The notes beneath the pieces are model-generated. The model did no database searches. It was given only the letters and a program-made list of their open reading frames with translations, and was not told the DNA's origin. From Kalaharituber pfeilii (lineage: Eukaryota; Ascomycota; Pezizomycetes; Pezizales; Pezizaceae), in contig WHUZ01000002.1 of the NCBI GenBank assembly GCA_015179045.1, forward strand, positions 186,001 through 250,000: DNA of 64,000 bases, in the 5' to 3' direction. Made by a program: the position numbers and the translations under genes. Of this stretch, positions 22,916 through 32,659 are shown piece after piece; within the stretch, counting starts at the first letter, position 1; each line of letters starts with the position of its first letter.

Positions 22916-25165
22916 GAGGGAGCTATGGTGCTCCGACCGACTATGGGGAAGCAACCGAGCAAAAAGGGAATTGTGACACAGGGGTAGCCTTAGTGATAGT
23001 CTTCTTTCTGAAGGCGACAGCCATGTAGATAGGTATACATCAACAAAATGGTGAAGTCAAAGTCGAAGTTTAAGGACCCGGAGTCAGATATGAATAGAGC
23101 AATTGATTTTGCTCGCAAAAATCCAGATGTGAAAAGATCCTCAGTTGCACATCAGTTCGGAGTGAATCAAGTGACCTTACGGCGAAGACTCAATGGTACA
23201 CAAAAAGCAAGACGCCATGCACATGTAGAGCAACAATTGCTGTCTGCAGGAGAAGAAAAATCTATTGTTGAGTGGTGTGAAATTATGGCAGATATGGGAT
23301 TTCCTTGTCATATTCCTATGTTGGAATCCATGGTGATATTGGTACTAAAGTCACGAAATGTTTCACGAATTTTTATTGGGCAACAATGGTATCAGCGCTT
23401 TTTAGCACGGCATCCAGATATTCAATATCGTTATGTTCAATATTTGGAGCGAGCTAGAGCATCGAAATCTGCAGATGCTGCAACTCAGGCAGATTTTTAT
23501 GATAAGCTTGCAAAGTTACTACGGCGATTTGGGATTCAGAAGCAAGATCTTTGGAATTGTGATGAGAAAGGAATTACAGTTGGAGTTATGGCAGGGCGGA
23601 GAAAAGCAATTGTACGAGCAGGCAAAAGACAACCACAAGCAGTTGGAGAGGGCAATCGGAATTTTGTTACAGTATTAGAAACTGTTAATGCGGCTGGTGA
23701 TGTTTTGCCTCCATTTGTGGTATGGTCAGCAGGGTCACATCGTGATGGATATTATGGAAGTGGGGGTGTTCATAATGAGGCTGCATCATTTGCTTATAGT
23801 CCCAATGGCTATATGGATGATGAATTAGGTCTACAATATATGATCAGTCATTTTGATAAGCTCACTCGAAGATCACCTCCACCCGGCAGTCTTTATCCAG
23901 ATCGCATCCCATCTCGCTGCTTAATTGTTGATGGACATAGTTCGCATATCCATTTCAGTGTTGTAGACTATGCATTAAAGAATAATATTCATATGCTATG
24001 TCTTCCGCCACATTCTACACACCTTATGCAACCGCTTGATGTTGGCTTATTCTCTCCACTTCAGACTGCTTATGATAATCAACTTCGAGATTGGATATAC
24101 GACAATCCTACCAAGATTCTCCGCAAACCTGACTTCTGGGTTCTCCTTAGTGCTGCACGGAAGCTTACCTATACTAAAGAGAACATTATTTCATCTTGGG
24201 AGGCAAGTGGTTGTTTTCCTGTCAATGCTGATAGGATTACTACCGAAAAGTTCTTATCTGAGGTGCAACCTTCCCCAGAAATACCGCCATCACCTCAACA
24301 ACTCAAAACTCTCCATCAACAAGTCCGAGCAACCTTAAATACACCTACTCAGCTTCAGTTGCTGGATCAATATCACGAATTTGCTGAGCAGAAACTCCAG
24401 AAGTACCGGACAATTGAGCCTAACAACAAAGTGCTACAAAACTTCCGACATGGCAAAGTGTCGGAACCCACCTCACTCAGAGTCATTAATGAAGGCAGAG
24501 TGTTAGATCGCGACTATGTAATCAAGGAGCAGGCTCGAATTGCTGAAGTTCAGAAGAAGGAAGAAGAGAAGGCTGCACGCAAACAAGCAAGAGAACTTGC
24601 AAAGGCACAAAAACTTATCAGCAACTCTACTATCACTAGCCAAGCTACACTTACCACTTCTGGGACTGCCACTCAACATCTAGTTGGATCACCGGTATGG
24701 CATATTGAAGTTGGGTACCTTGCTCCAGCAGAACAATACCAGATGTATCGGGAACTTCAATTTTTCCAGTACACAATAGGTACAAAATCTCCATTCCATA
24801 GTACCCCTATCTCTTATTTATATTGCCTTGTCATTCCTATGCCCTTTAACTAACATTTCCAGGTCCGGGTGGTGTAGGATATGACCAAAAAGTGTAGGTG
24901 GTGGGCGTTGGTTAAGCTGGGGGGGGGGGATTGTAGGACTGCGCTATGTTTTGCTCAATTTCTTTCTCTAATATACCTGTATTTTAATTATTAGACTTTT
25001 TTTTCTATTGTCGCTAGGTCATATTCACTTAACTTCATTTTTATTTCCACCCGCAAGGCATGGTTGTTGTGCTGTTCAATGTTGCGTTGAGGTGCGGGGA
25101 TCACAAATTTGGCCAAATTTGGTCGGTCGCTTCTCCATAGTCGGTCGGAGCACCATAGCTCCCTC
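22916..25165 (+). mobile_element. Complete pogo/Fot1-like DNA transposon
   Basis: 2,250 bp with TIRs of about 48 bp starting GAGGGAGCTATGGTGCTCCG at 22916 and inverted at the end 25165, differing at only a few positions. TA dinucleotides flank both ends (22914-22915, 25166-25167), the normal target duplication of this superfamily. It encloses one long uninterrupted transposase ORF. Confidence 0.93.
23048..24853 (+). CDS. Pogo-family DDE transposase, apparently intact
   Basis: 601 residues. An N-terminal psq-type helix-turn-helix (about 17-50, with SVAHQFGVNQVTLRRRL) is followed by a CENP-B-type DNA-binding region (about 68-135, with WYQRFLARHPDI). The DDE_1 catalytic core comes next. Its acidic triad appears complete: D172 in NCDEKG, D295 in IVDGHSSH and D331 in QPLDVGLF. 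A Lys/Glu-rich coiled coil (about 510-540) precedes a poorly conserved C-terminus. Length is typical. The start follows the TIR by about 85 bp and is the first ATG of the frame. No stop or frameshift is seen, so it could supply transposase to related short elements. Activity is inference. Confidence 0.93.
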   Translation: MVKSKSKFKDPESDMNRAIDFARKNPDVKRSSVAHQFGVNQVTLRRRLNGTQKARRHAHVEQQLLSAGEEKSIVEWCEIMADMGFPCHIPMLESMVILVLKSRNVSRIFIGQQWYQRFLARHPDIQYRYVQYLERARASKSADAATQADFYDKLAKLLRRFGIQKQDLWNCDEKGITVGVMAGRRKAIVRAGKRQPQAVGEGNRNFVTVLETVNAAGDVLPPFVVWSAGSHRDGYYGSGGVHNEAASFAYSPNGYMDDELGLQYMISHFDKLTRRSPPPGSLYPDRIPSRCLIVDGHSSHIHFSVVDYALKNNIHMLCLPPHSTHLMQPLDVGLFSPLQTAYDNQLRDWIYDNPTKILRKPDFWVLLSAARKLTYTKENIISSWEASGCFPVNADRITTEKFLSEVQPSPEIPPSPQQLKTLHQQVRATLNTPTQLQLLDQYHEFAEQKLQKYRTIEPNNKVLQNFRHGKVSEPTSLRVINEGRVLDRDYVIKEQARIAEVQKKEEEKAARKQARELAKAQKLISNSTITSQATLTTSGTATQHLVGSPVWHIEVGYLAPAEQYQMYRELQFFQYTIGTKSPFHSTPISYLYCLVIPMPFN

Positions 25166-25167
25166 TA

Positions 25168-26573
25168 GAGCCCAGGGTTGATATCCGGACGGGGTACCCT
25201 TGTAAACAGGCACCGTCAGGTGACTTGAGAGACGAGCCCCTTCGCCAATCTTTTTTTGGGACAGCGATACACAAATACACCCGCATATACATACGGTAGT
25301 TTTCCATACGTACTGGCTTGGGCAATTACTGTACGGCAAATAGATTACAGGGATTGACTTATGGACAAAGTTGCCATTGAGAAGCAAAAAAAGCATACCA
25401 GAATGGTTCCACCCTTGTGTAGGAATTCGAAGTGAACGGGCTCGGCTGCCTGCGCCACTGTGCCGGCCTGGCTATCCATTTGTTAGCCTTAGGCCAAGCT
25501 ACCCAAATGGCGTGCAGAGAGCGGCCGCATTAGTTTAACGTATAATGCTCGGTCTTTCAACATGACAATATCGCGCAATAAAGGAATCCGAAGTTGGAAT
25601 CTCATGATGATTCGACATTTCTGTGGAGGGATGTCATTATTTTTATCCCGGGTCATTCATGGTAAAAAACTAGTTACTGAGCGCAGGGTACAAGTATCTT
25701 CAGGGGGTGTTGGACACATTCGGGCTTTATAGCATCAGCGCGTATGAACTCGTAGTTTACCATGATTAAACCTGACCAGCGCAAAACAGCCCTAGCTTTC
25801 TTTCCCCTTCTCTTGTATTCCTCCATGCAGCTCTACTTTGCTTCGACTGATTGATCGCGCGGACATGTAGCAGAACGTCAACGTCTATCATATTTATTCT
25901 TTTCGCCCCTTGCCGCCGCTAAAGCAATTGCATACATGTACATGATCGATAACCTCCGATCCTACCCCAGATTCTCCGTAGATGCTGCCGCTTCAGTCAG
26001 ATCAAGCGTCATGTTCCTTCACTTCGCCCTGAGTAACCTTCAGCTACTAGTGCCGTACAAGCACACAACATCCCGCCATATTTCTAATCTCCGAGATCTA
26101 TGATACCGAGACGGGCTACGGGCAATCATTTACCCATTTTCTGTCCCTAGCAGTAAATTTGTTGTGCCCCCCCGTGGAAACGTTATTATATGCAGTACCT
26201 AGGTTACACTAGGATGTAGTCTTGGGTATCCAGAGAACTATCCATTCTATACCTCCCCTCCTTTCTGTATTCGCAATTCTTGCGCTCATATTACTGTTCA
26301 CTTTGCTACCAAGTAGCAGCGCATGTAGAGTGCAGCGCCAACAATATGTAGTCTTGTGAGAGCGATGCCAACCGAACGGGGGCTAGGGACAGATTTTGAG
26401 CCGCAGCTTCGAACCCTGCGGGGTTATAACTTATTATTCGTAAATTAATCTCTTGACAGCGTCGTTGCACTGCCGCCCGCCCCGCACCTCTAACTCTAAC
26501 ACTAAGAATGGCATACCCGCCCATATTACACATCCTAGTGTATCGCCCTACAAACAGCATTGAGCCAAGCTCC
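25168..26573. other. Intergenic, no supported gene
   Basis: Nothing recognised on either strand. Confidence 0.5.
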
Positions 26574-26587
26574 GCGATATACCCTCC

Positions 26588-26845
26588 TTTTTTTTTTTTT
26601 TTTTTTTTTTTTGTTAAATCACGTAACCCCGCTTGCAGCCTGGGCAAGCCCTCAAAAGCCCGGAGACAGGATTAACAAAGAAAGTTCTATATACACATCC
26701 CCGTTCCACCCCCTTCTAAAACCTGATCCCAGAAACCTCCGGACGGTTCTTCTGGTCTCTGCATCAGGGAGGCTCCCCTATATCTCTCCACCTCTCCCCA
26801 CTCCCCTCTCCTCTCCTTCCTCCACACCTTCGCAGCCCGGAACGA
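26588..26845 (-). mobile_element. LINE 3' tail insertion just upstream of a gene
   Basis: Poly(T) 26588-26612 then 233 bp of reverse-complement LINE 3' UTR, matching the copies at 1-206, 36423ff and 41746ff. Target duplication gcgatataccctcc (26574-26587) versus gcgatatacccatc (26846-26859), 12 of 14 equal. Its far end is only about 87 bp from the ATG at 26932. Confidence 0.93.
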
Positions 26846-26931
26846 GCGATATACCCATCAACCCTGTGCGGCGCCGCAATTACACATAGCAACGGTTGTT
26901 TCAGAGACAGGCCTGGATCAGCCTGCCCGCC

Positions 26932-29109
26932 ATGTCCGCCGGGGCCACGGAGTCTGGTCCCTCCACCGCTTCAAACCCCCTTCCCCCTCCGGCTCCGAAG
27001 CCGTCTCTTCTGTGCGGTGTCCCCGCCCGCGACACCGACGCCCTCGCTCGCCGCCTCTGCTCGCTCCCCGTCGAGCTCGTGCATCAGGTCTACGATCACC
27101 TCACCCTCACCCGCATCCTCGACCTCCTCTGCGCCGCCAACCCGCCAGACCTGTCCGCCGCCAGCCCGCCCCAGCACTACCTCGACTCCTGCCTCGTCTC
27201 ACACATCCACTGGGGCAAGATCCTTTCCATTCGCCCACGGGAGCCCGGCCCCTCTCCTGACCGCTCCGCCGCCGAGCGCTACGCCTCCTCCCTCAAGCAG
27301 CTCCTCGCTCAGCAACGGGGAACCGGCCCCGCGGGCAGCACAGTCACCGACATCTGGGAGCAGCACTTTCCCGGCCGCTGTGCGCCAGACAAACTCGGCG
27401 ACTGCATCCCGGCGAGCTTGCGCTCCGCCCTCGGCTCCGCGCATGCGCCACGGGCGGGCGACGGCCACAAGAAGCCGGAGGCGCCCCCCAGCTTCCTCGC
27501 CGCCGTCCTCGCCGCCACCACGCACCCTCATGGCCCGTGCGCCGGCGGCCTCGGCCCGGAGGTCGTCCTCCCGATCCTCAAATACCTCTACCAAACGTAT
27601 GTCACCTTCACCGCTCGCTTCCTGGGAAATCCCTCTGCCCGTCGCGGCGCCCCGAAGCTCATCAACGCCCTCCACTTCCGAGATGTTCCTTACTTCCTCA
27701 ACTACCACTCCTTCCGGGAGAATCGTCCTCCGTACTGGCTCCTCTTGCGTTCCGCGCCCGGCGGCCCACTGCCGCCCGACGCCCCTAGCCGTCCCCGCTC
27801 CGCATCCCCGTTCCTTCTGGCCCCAGATCCGCACAACCCGACCGCGTTCGGCGAAGCCCTCCTCCTGCAGCCTGTCTACAAACTCAGGCATCTCATCTAC
27901 GCAGCCTACAGCAGCACCGTTTACCCTGATAGACTAGACCCTCTCTTCCGCATGTCGTCTCCTGCCCACGATATCCCCAGCTACCTCACCTTGCTCCGCC
28001 CCTTCGTCCGCTCTGACAGTGTCATTGAACTCACCCATGCCATCGTCGCCGCCGAGACGCGCCTCCAGTCCGCCAGAGCCTCGCAACTCAGCCACCTGTC
28101 CGCCCTTGTCCTCGCCCACCCGTGCCTCACCCGGCAGCGAGCTGACGCCTCTGCCGCCGAATTTGGGCGCCCCCCCCGCACTGAGCTGCATATCGTCCGG
28201 CAGCTGCAGCGCTACGCGAGCTTCCTCAACCGGCATCTGGGGCGCTTCAGTGAGAGCTTGTCGAAGCCGTTTGTTGGCCGCTCTGTGTTCCAGGATAAGC
28301 GCCCTTTCCTTGTCCCGACGAACGCGGCGCTGAAGGGCTTCGTCAAGGTGCTGCGACGGTGGCCTGTAAGCCCTCCAAACCAAAGTGCGAGCAAGGAGGG
28401 GGACAGCTTCACATATCATTATCCTCCTGCTATAAAGTCCAAGCTTGAATTCGTCTTGAGCATGCTTGCGGAGGTTGTTCAACGGGGCCACCTAGGGCCG
28501 GTGTCCCGAGCCGACGCTAACTTAACACCACTACCACCACTACCACCACTGCCACCACTACCACCACTAGCACCACTACCACAACTACCACAACTACCAC
28601 AACTACCACAACTACCACAACTACCACCACTACCACCACTACCACCACTACCACCATTACCACCACTACCGTCACTGCCTCCGTTATCATCGTCCAAGGA
28701 GAAAGAACCCTCGGACGCTAGTCCCACTACCGCGCCGCCTTCCCCCACCGACGCCGTGATCTACCGCACCCGCTACACCCCCTTCTCATCGCCCCTGCAC
28801 CGTACCGCGTCCGGCCTGCGCCAGCCGCACTTTGTCTCCGATGCTGATCCGCTGTGGTGCAGCCCGTTCCCATTCCCCGAGCCCGAGATGCAGTTTCTGC
28901 AGGCATTCTTGGAGATCTGCGAGTTCTTTGAGAGCCCGGCGGGGATGGGGGACGTGGTGTTTAGGAAGGACAGAGAGAGGGGCGTGGTGACGGTGGGTGA
29001 ATGGTGGAGAAGGCATGTGGTGATGCTCCGGAGTGCAGAGGATGAAATAGATGCGCTGGGGAGATCGGAGACGAGAAAGAGAGTGGATGAGAGTCAAAGA
29101 AAGAAGTAG
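26932..29109 (+). CDS. F-box-like protein with Leu-Pro-Pro repeat
   Basis: Single exon, about 725 residues. I start at ATG 26932 (context CCGCCATGTCC); the open frame upstream lacks an ATG. Residues about 40-70 (LCSLPVELVHQVYDHLTLTRILDLL) fit an F-box or F-box-like helix set, the part that would bind Skp1 in an SCF ubiquitin ligase. The middle is long and helical without a recognised domain. A proline/leucine array (28522-28690) follows, then a conserved-looking C-terminus rich in aromatic and acidic residues (LQAFLEICEFFESP). Codon use is strongly GC-biased, unlike the flanking intergenic DNA. The F-box assignment rests on the LPxEL pattern only. The promoter region contains a LINE tail. Confidence 0.7.
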   Translation: MSAGATESGPSTASNPLPPPAPKPSLLCGVPARDTDALARRLCSLPVELVHQVYDHLTLTRILDLLCAANPPDLSAASPPQHYLDSCLVSHIHWGKILSIRPREPGPSPDRSAAERYASSLKQLLAQQRGTGPAGSTVTDIWEQHFPGRCAPDKLGDCIPASLRSALGSAHAPRAGDGHKKPEAPPSFLAAVLAATTHPHGPCAGGLGPEVVLPILKYLYQTYVTFTARFLGNPSARRGAPKLINALHFRDVPYFLNYHSFRENRPPYWLLLRSAPGGPLPPDAPSRPRSASPFLLAPDPHNPTAFGEALLLQPVYKLRHLIYAAYSSTVYPDRLDPLFRMSSPAHDIPSYLTLLRPFVRSDSVIELTHAIVAAETRLQSARASQLSHLSALVLAHPCLTRQRADASAAEFGRPPRTELHIVRQLQRYASFLNRHLGRFSESLSKPFVGRSVFQDKRPFLVPTNAALKGFVKVLRRWPVSPPNQSASKEGDSFTYHYPPAIKSKLEFVLSMLAEVVQRGHLGPVSRADANLTPLPPLPPLPPLPPLAPLPQLPQLPQLPQLPQLPPLPPLPPLPPLPPLPSLPPLSSSKEKEPSDASPTTAPPSPTDAVIYRTRYTPFSSPLHRTASGLRQPHFVSDADPLWCSPFPFPEPEMQFLQAFLEICEFFESPAGMGDVVFRKDRERGVVTVGEWWRRHVVMLRSAEDEIDALGRSETRKRVDESQRKK
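28522..28690 (+). repeat. 9-bp coding minisatellite (LPP/LPQ)
   Basis: About 17 units of CTACCACCA and variants, including a run of CTACCACAA, kept in frame to encode (LP[PQ])n. The variant units are clustered, as expected from slippage or unequal exchange. Confidence 0.95.
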
Positions 29110-29561
29110 TCCCGATTATATATGAGGGTAAGAACGCGGTGTATGGCGGGGACGATAGCTACACTATCTGGGACCAGATACAGATGGGCGTAACTTAAAG
29201 ACCTATCGAGCTTTTACTAACCTCATAGTGTAATATAGCGCCACTGCCACTTTTAGCATGAGCAGGTGAAATGTTGCAGAGGGTGGGGTGGGGTATTTGC
29301 TTGTCGGCATCAGAGGGGGTTATTTCAAAGTATAGATACAACTGTAGATGCTATATATGTAGCTTTTTTCGTATTTTATCCCCCAGATACAGAATCAGCG
29401 CTATCAAGTTTTTAGTTCTGAATTAATTTGTCACATATATCAGATATATATATTCTGTGAGTTTGAAAACTGGATAGTTGGTGCCAGGAAAGGTGCCAAG
29501 GTTGCTGGCTTCGTTGCGCATACCGAAGCTCGTTACTGCTACGGGGGTGGTACTTACTGTA
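29110..29561. other. 3' flank, no gene
   Basis: Likely 3' UTR and terminator of the preceding gene. Nothing else recognised. Confidence 0.5.
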
Positions 29562-29570
29562 TGTGGTATT

Positions 29571-29573
<3 letters not shown>

Positions 29574-29609
<36 letters not shown>

Positions 29610-29665
29610 ATATCATTACTCGTATGCCGCCCTATTGGGCTGTGACGAGATTGATTACAAAGGAA
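29574..29665 (-). mobile_element. Family B insertion with long poly(T)
   Basis: Target duplication tgtggtattgtt (29562-29573) and tgcggtattgtt (29666-29677), 11 of 12 equal. T-run to 29608, then the family-B unit (ATCATTACTCG..GCCGCCC) with a 16-nt extension ending CAAAGGA. Confidence 0.88.
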
Positions 29666-29679
29666 TGCGGTATTGTTAA

Positions 29680-30150
29680 ACGGTTGCCTCACAATCCAGC
29701 CACGCATCTGGATTCATGAGGGGACTGGGCTGCGCAAAAGACGCCAGCAGAGAGGAAGCTCAGAGGTCTAGAGAAATGGCAATACACCGTGGCCGGAACG
29801 CCACCAAGGGGCACACGGCGGGACATAGTTGAAGGGATTGCAAACCTGGAATCAATACATAGAAGAAGAAAGTACGAGGGTTGAAGGTAGGGGCGTTGAG
29901 GTTCGAGGAAGGGAGGCCAGCATAAGGGAGGAACAGGAGGAACTACAGTCACCTAAAGGGCGCCTTTGGAGTGGAAGGAGCTACTCCCACAGTCCCACTG
30001 GCCATGCTCCCGACGCTCACATCGTTAGCAGAGAAGGGAATGTGGGAAAGGAAGATCGCAGATGCAGAGGATGAAGGATGGATAGTGGTATACACAGATG
30101 GCAGCGGGATTGAGGGGAGGGCCGCGGCGGGAGACAGGGGAGGTGGAAGC
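29680..30150 (+). pseudogene. LINE RT-tail / RNase H relic
   Basis: Broken frames resemble the end of a Tad-like LINE polyprotein: an Arg-rich RT tail (about 29700-29840), then the RNase H start VVYTDGSGIEGRAAAG (about 30085-30135). Stops and shifts interrupt it, and a hAT-type end begins at about 30156. The continuation (a zinc-binding C-terminus) may be the piece at 32350-32560 beyond the hAT insertions. It differs in sequence from the LINE at 36702-38054. Confidence 0.6.
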
Positions 30151-30155
30151 AGTGT

Positions 30156-30355
30156 TCCCAACTGGCTAGGCCGCCGACCGGGTCAAGGTTCCAGATGGGC
30201 CAGGCTGGCCTGGGCGGTTTCAGGCCGCCCAGGCTAGTCCAGGCCTCGCCATAGCCCATAGGGCACGCGAGTACTGATAATTAAAAAAAAAAAAAAAAAA
30301 AAAAAAATAGTCCAGGCCGCCCAGGCCGTCCGGACTAGTCCAGGCGGTGTGGTAG
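30156..30355. mobile_element. Single end of a hAT-like element
   Basis: Starts CAGTGTTCCCAACTGGC, almost the same as the TIR of the complete element at 30438-31338, and continues with CCAGGCC/GGCCTGG repeats to about 30346. No matching second end. A family-B micro-insertion splits it at 30246. Confidence 0.7.
30246..30307 (+). mobile_element. Family B micro-retroposon (37-nt body + A25)
   Basis: Perfect 11-bp target duplication tagtccaggcc (30235-30245, 30308-30318). Body TCGCCATAGCCC... GCGAGTACTGATAATT then poly(A). Inserted inside the CCAGGCC repeats of a hAT end. Confidence 0.93.
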
Positions 30356-30437
30356 ACGGCGGTGCCTAACCGCTATACCCACGCTGGCACTGGATTCAAG
30401 GAAGCCGCTCCTCACGTGCGTTATACAGTATGTAAAT

Positions 30438-31338
30438 CAGTGTTCCCAACCGGCCAGGCCGCCGACCAGGCCGCCTGGACCGGCCGGCTTGGCGGCCTGG
30501 CTTGGCAGGCCTGAAACAGCCCAGGCCGGCCAGGCCAAGGTTAAAGATGGCCCAGGCCGGTCCAGGCCGGTCCAGGCCGGCCTGGGCTGTTTCAGACCGT
30601 CCAGACTGCCCAGGCCGCCCAGGCCATTCAGGCCGTTCAAGCAATTTCAGGGGCAGGAGGGCTGGTTACGAGGCTATTTCAGGGGCCACCTTCAGGTTAC
30701 TTGGACACGGATTTAATATGAACCTTTCAATATTTTCGGATAACTATCTAGACTTTTTTTTATTGAGCAGCGCTTTTCGCAGGTATTCAGGTAAGTAATT
30801 TTTTTTTGTATCGCTTGACTATATACTAATTTCTTATTAGTATTGCTGGGAGACAGACATTCCAACCACCAGTACTGGCGATGATGATTCCTTTAGTATT
30901 CTCCTATTCTTCACTCTCCATAGTGCAGTTCAAGTTTTGACCTTACATCGACGATTCCCTGCAGTCCAATCTGATGCCGATATCGAGTCTTCTGGAATTT
31001 TGGTTACAAAAATCTGGTGCGACAAAGTTGGATTTGACACTATGGTGAAGATGTGCATGGCTAATGGAAAGCGATACTGGCGGTGTAAAATCAGCAAGCA
31101 AAATCCTAAACATTAGAGAATGAGGTATACGTAGAATTTAGAGTACGTTCTGTATATAGCTAGCTACTGTATAACTTAACTCACACTGCAGCCTGAATGG
31201 CCTGGACCGGCCTGAATGGCCCGAATGGCCTGAATGGCCTGGACCGGCCTGGGCGGCCTGGGCCGGCCTAGATTTTTATGGCCCAGGCCGGCCAGGCCGT
31301 ACCCTTGGCCTGGCCTGGCCGGCCCGTTGGGAACACTG
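30438..31338 (+). mobile_element. Non-autonomous hAT element with 8-bp TSD
   Basis: Perfect 8-bp duplication atgtaaat at 30430-30437 and 31339-31346. TIR CAGTGTTCCCAAC at the left is found inverted at the right with one inner mismatch. Both ends continue into dense CCAGGCC/GGCCTGG arrays (30457-30650, 31190-31320). Inside is the 5' part of a transposase-like gene, with a GTAAGT..TTATTAG intron (about 30790-30840) and a region ending KRYWRCKISKQNPKH that resembles a BED zinc finger. No catalytic domain is present, so it depends on a helper. hAT assignment follows from the 8-bp TSD and the CAGTG end. Confidence 0.93.
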
Positions 31339-31739
31339 ATGTAAATACTAGAAATGAGGGTAAGTCCAGAAGGAAGAATGAATATTCGGTCGGCCAGCAG
31401 TATAAGAGGTGGTGATCCTGTCCGGCTCTTTGTTCTCAACATTCAGTTCTTGCAACGTTCAGTTCATTGTTCAGCGATTCATGTTTTCAGGCCTCCTTTA
31501 CTGTTGTCTATTCTCTACATAGCTTGCCTTCATGTTCTTACCAATCACATTCTGTCTTATACAATACATACACTCAGTTGCTCTAGTTTTGCTTGTACAT
31601 TCGCACTTGTACATATGCTCAGTACAGCGCTGCACAATACAGCTCGAAGTATCCTCTGAACATAGCGACGGTCACCTTGCGACATCATGAGGTGGGCTGC
31701 CCGGTGACTTCCTAGAAGGACCCACGGGTAGTGAGCAAA

Positions 31740-32345
31740 GGTCGGCTGTGTCCCTGGGCCGCTTAAGCGATTCAGGGGTAGGAGGCCTGATTAAGAGGCT
31801 ATTCAGGGGGTCGCCTTCAGGTCAATTGGACATGGATATAATATAAGGCTCTCTGTATCCTCGGATAGCTATCTAGACTTTGTTTTATTGAGCAGCAGGT
31901 ACTTACTTCACGTAAGTAATTTTACTATCGCTTGACTGTCTACTAATTCCTTTTATTAGTACCGCATGGCAACAGACATTCCAACCACTGGTACCGGAGA
32001 AGACGATTCCTTTGGTTATCTTTCTTCACTCTCCATAGTGCAGTTCAACTTTTTGATCTTGCATCGACGCTTCCCTGCGGTCAATCTGATGGCTGAAATC
32101 GAGTCTCCTGGAATTTGGGCTACTAAAATCTGGTGCAATGTAGTTGGATTCCACAGTATGCTGAAGCTGTGCATGATTTTTTTTTTTTTTTTTTTTTTTT
32201 TAATATTTCACGTGACCCCGCGTGCAGCTGTTCGCCATGGCAGGACAAGCTGTGCATGATAATGGAAAGTGATACTGGCGGTGCAAAATTTGCAAGCAAA
32301 ATCCTAAACGTTCGAGAATGAGGTAGACGTAGCGGTTAGAGTACG
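31740..32345 (+). pseudogene. Second copy of the hAT internal region (BED-like N-terminus)
   Basis: Collinear with about 30640-31160 of the complete hAT element, including the same intron (donor GTAAGT, acceptor TTATTAG at about 31960). The ATG 31966 opens a frame starting MATDIPTTGTGEDD. A LINE-tail insertion at 32178 breaks it. Without the insertion the frame would run into the Cys-containing BED-like segment. No terminal repeats remain. Confidence 0.7.
32178..32246 (-). mobile_element. Family A micro-retroposon (about 45-nt body)
   Basis: Perfect 14-bp target duplication aagctgtgcatgat (32164-32177, 32247-32260). Poly(T) then only the last ~45 nt of the LINE (up to GTTCGCCATGGCAGGA). The collinear hAT copy at about 31055-31065 (gatgtgcatggctaatgg) shows the empty site. 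Confidence 0.95.
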
Positions 32346-32349
32346 TTCT

Positions 32350-32650
32350 GTATAGCGAGCCCAGGAGAGAAACAGACTTGGAATGCATTACAGATCGATG
32401 CAGAGACTGGGTAGCTCGGTCCACACCCTGACAAGCCTCCTGGGAGGAAAAGGCCTAAGAGCGTGGAAGTACAAAATGGGTAAGACAGACAGTCCGGAAT
32501 GTAGGTGGTGTCGGGAGGAGGAGACAAGTACACACATCTAGCTGAGATCGTTGTGGGGTGTTGGGGAGGTAGTGGTCAGAGGGGTGGAAGTAATATACGG
32601 CCACTGTCTCACAGAGGAAGGAGAAGGGGGCCCCTTAAAGACGCTGCAAC
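32350..32650 (+). pseudogene. LINE C-terminal zinc-binding relic
   Basis: Frames around 32440-32540 read GLRAWKYKMGKTDSPECRWC followed by an acidic stretch ending in a His. This is the CxxC..H pattern near the C-terminus of fungal LINE polyproteins. Stops interrupt it. It may be the far part of the relic at 29680-30150. Confidence 0.5.
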
Positions 32651-32659
32651 AGGGGTTGA

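Noticed and set aside
27017..27937. Overlapping long frames within the F-box-like gene on both strands
   Set aside because: High GC content removes stops from all frames; only the 26932 frame spans the whole region and has an F-box-like segment.
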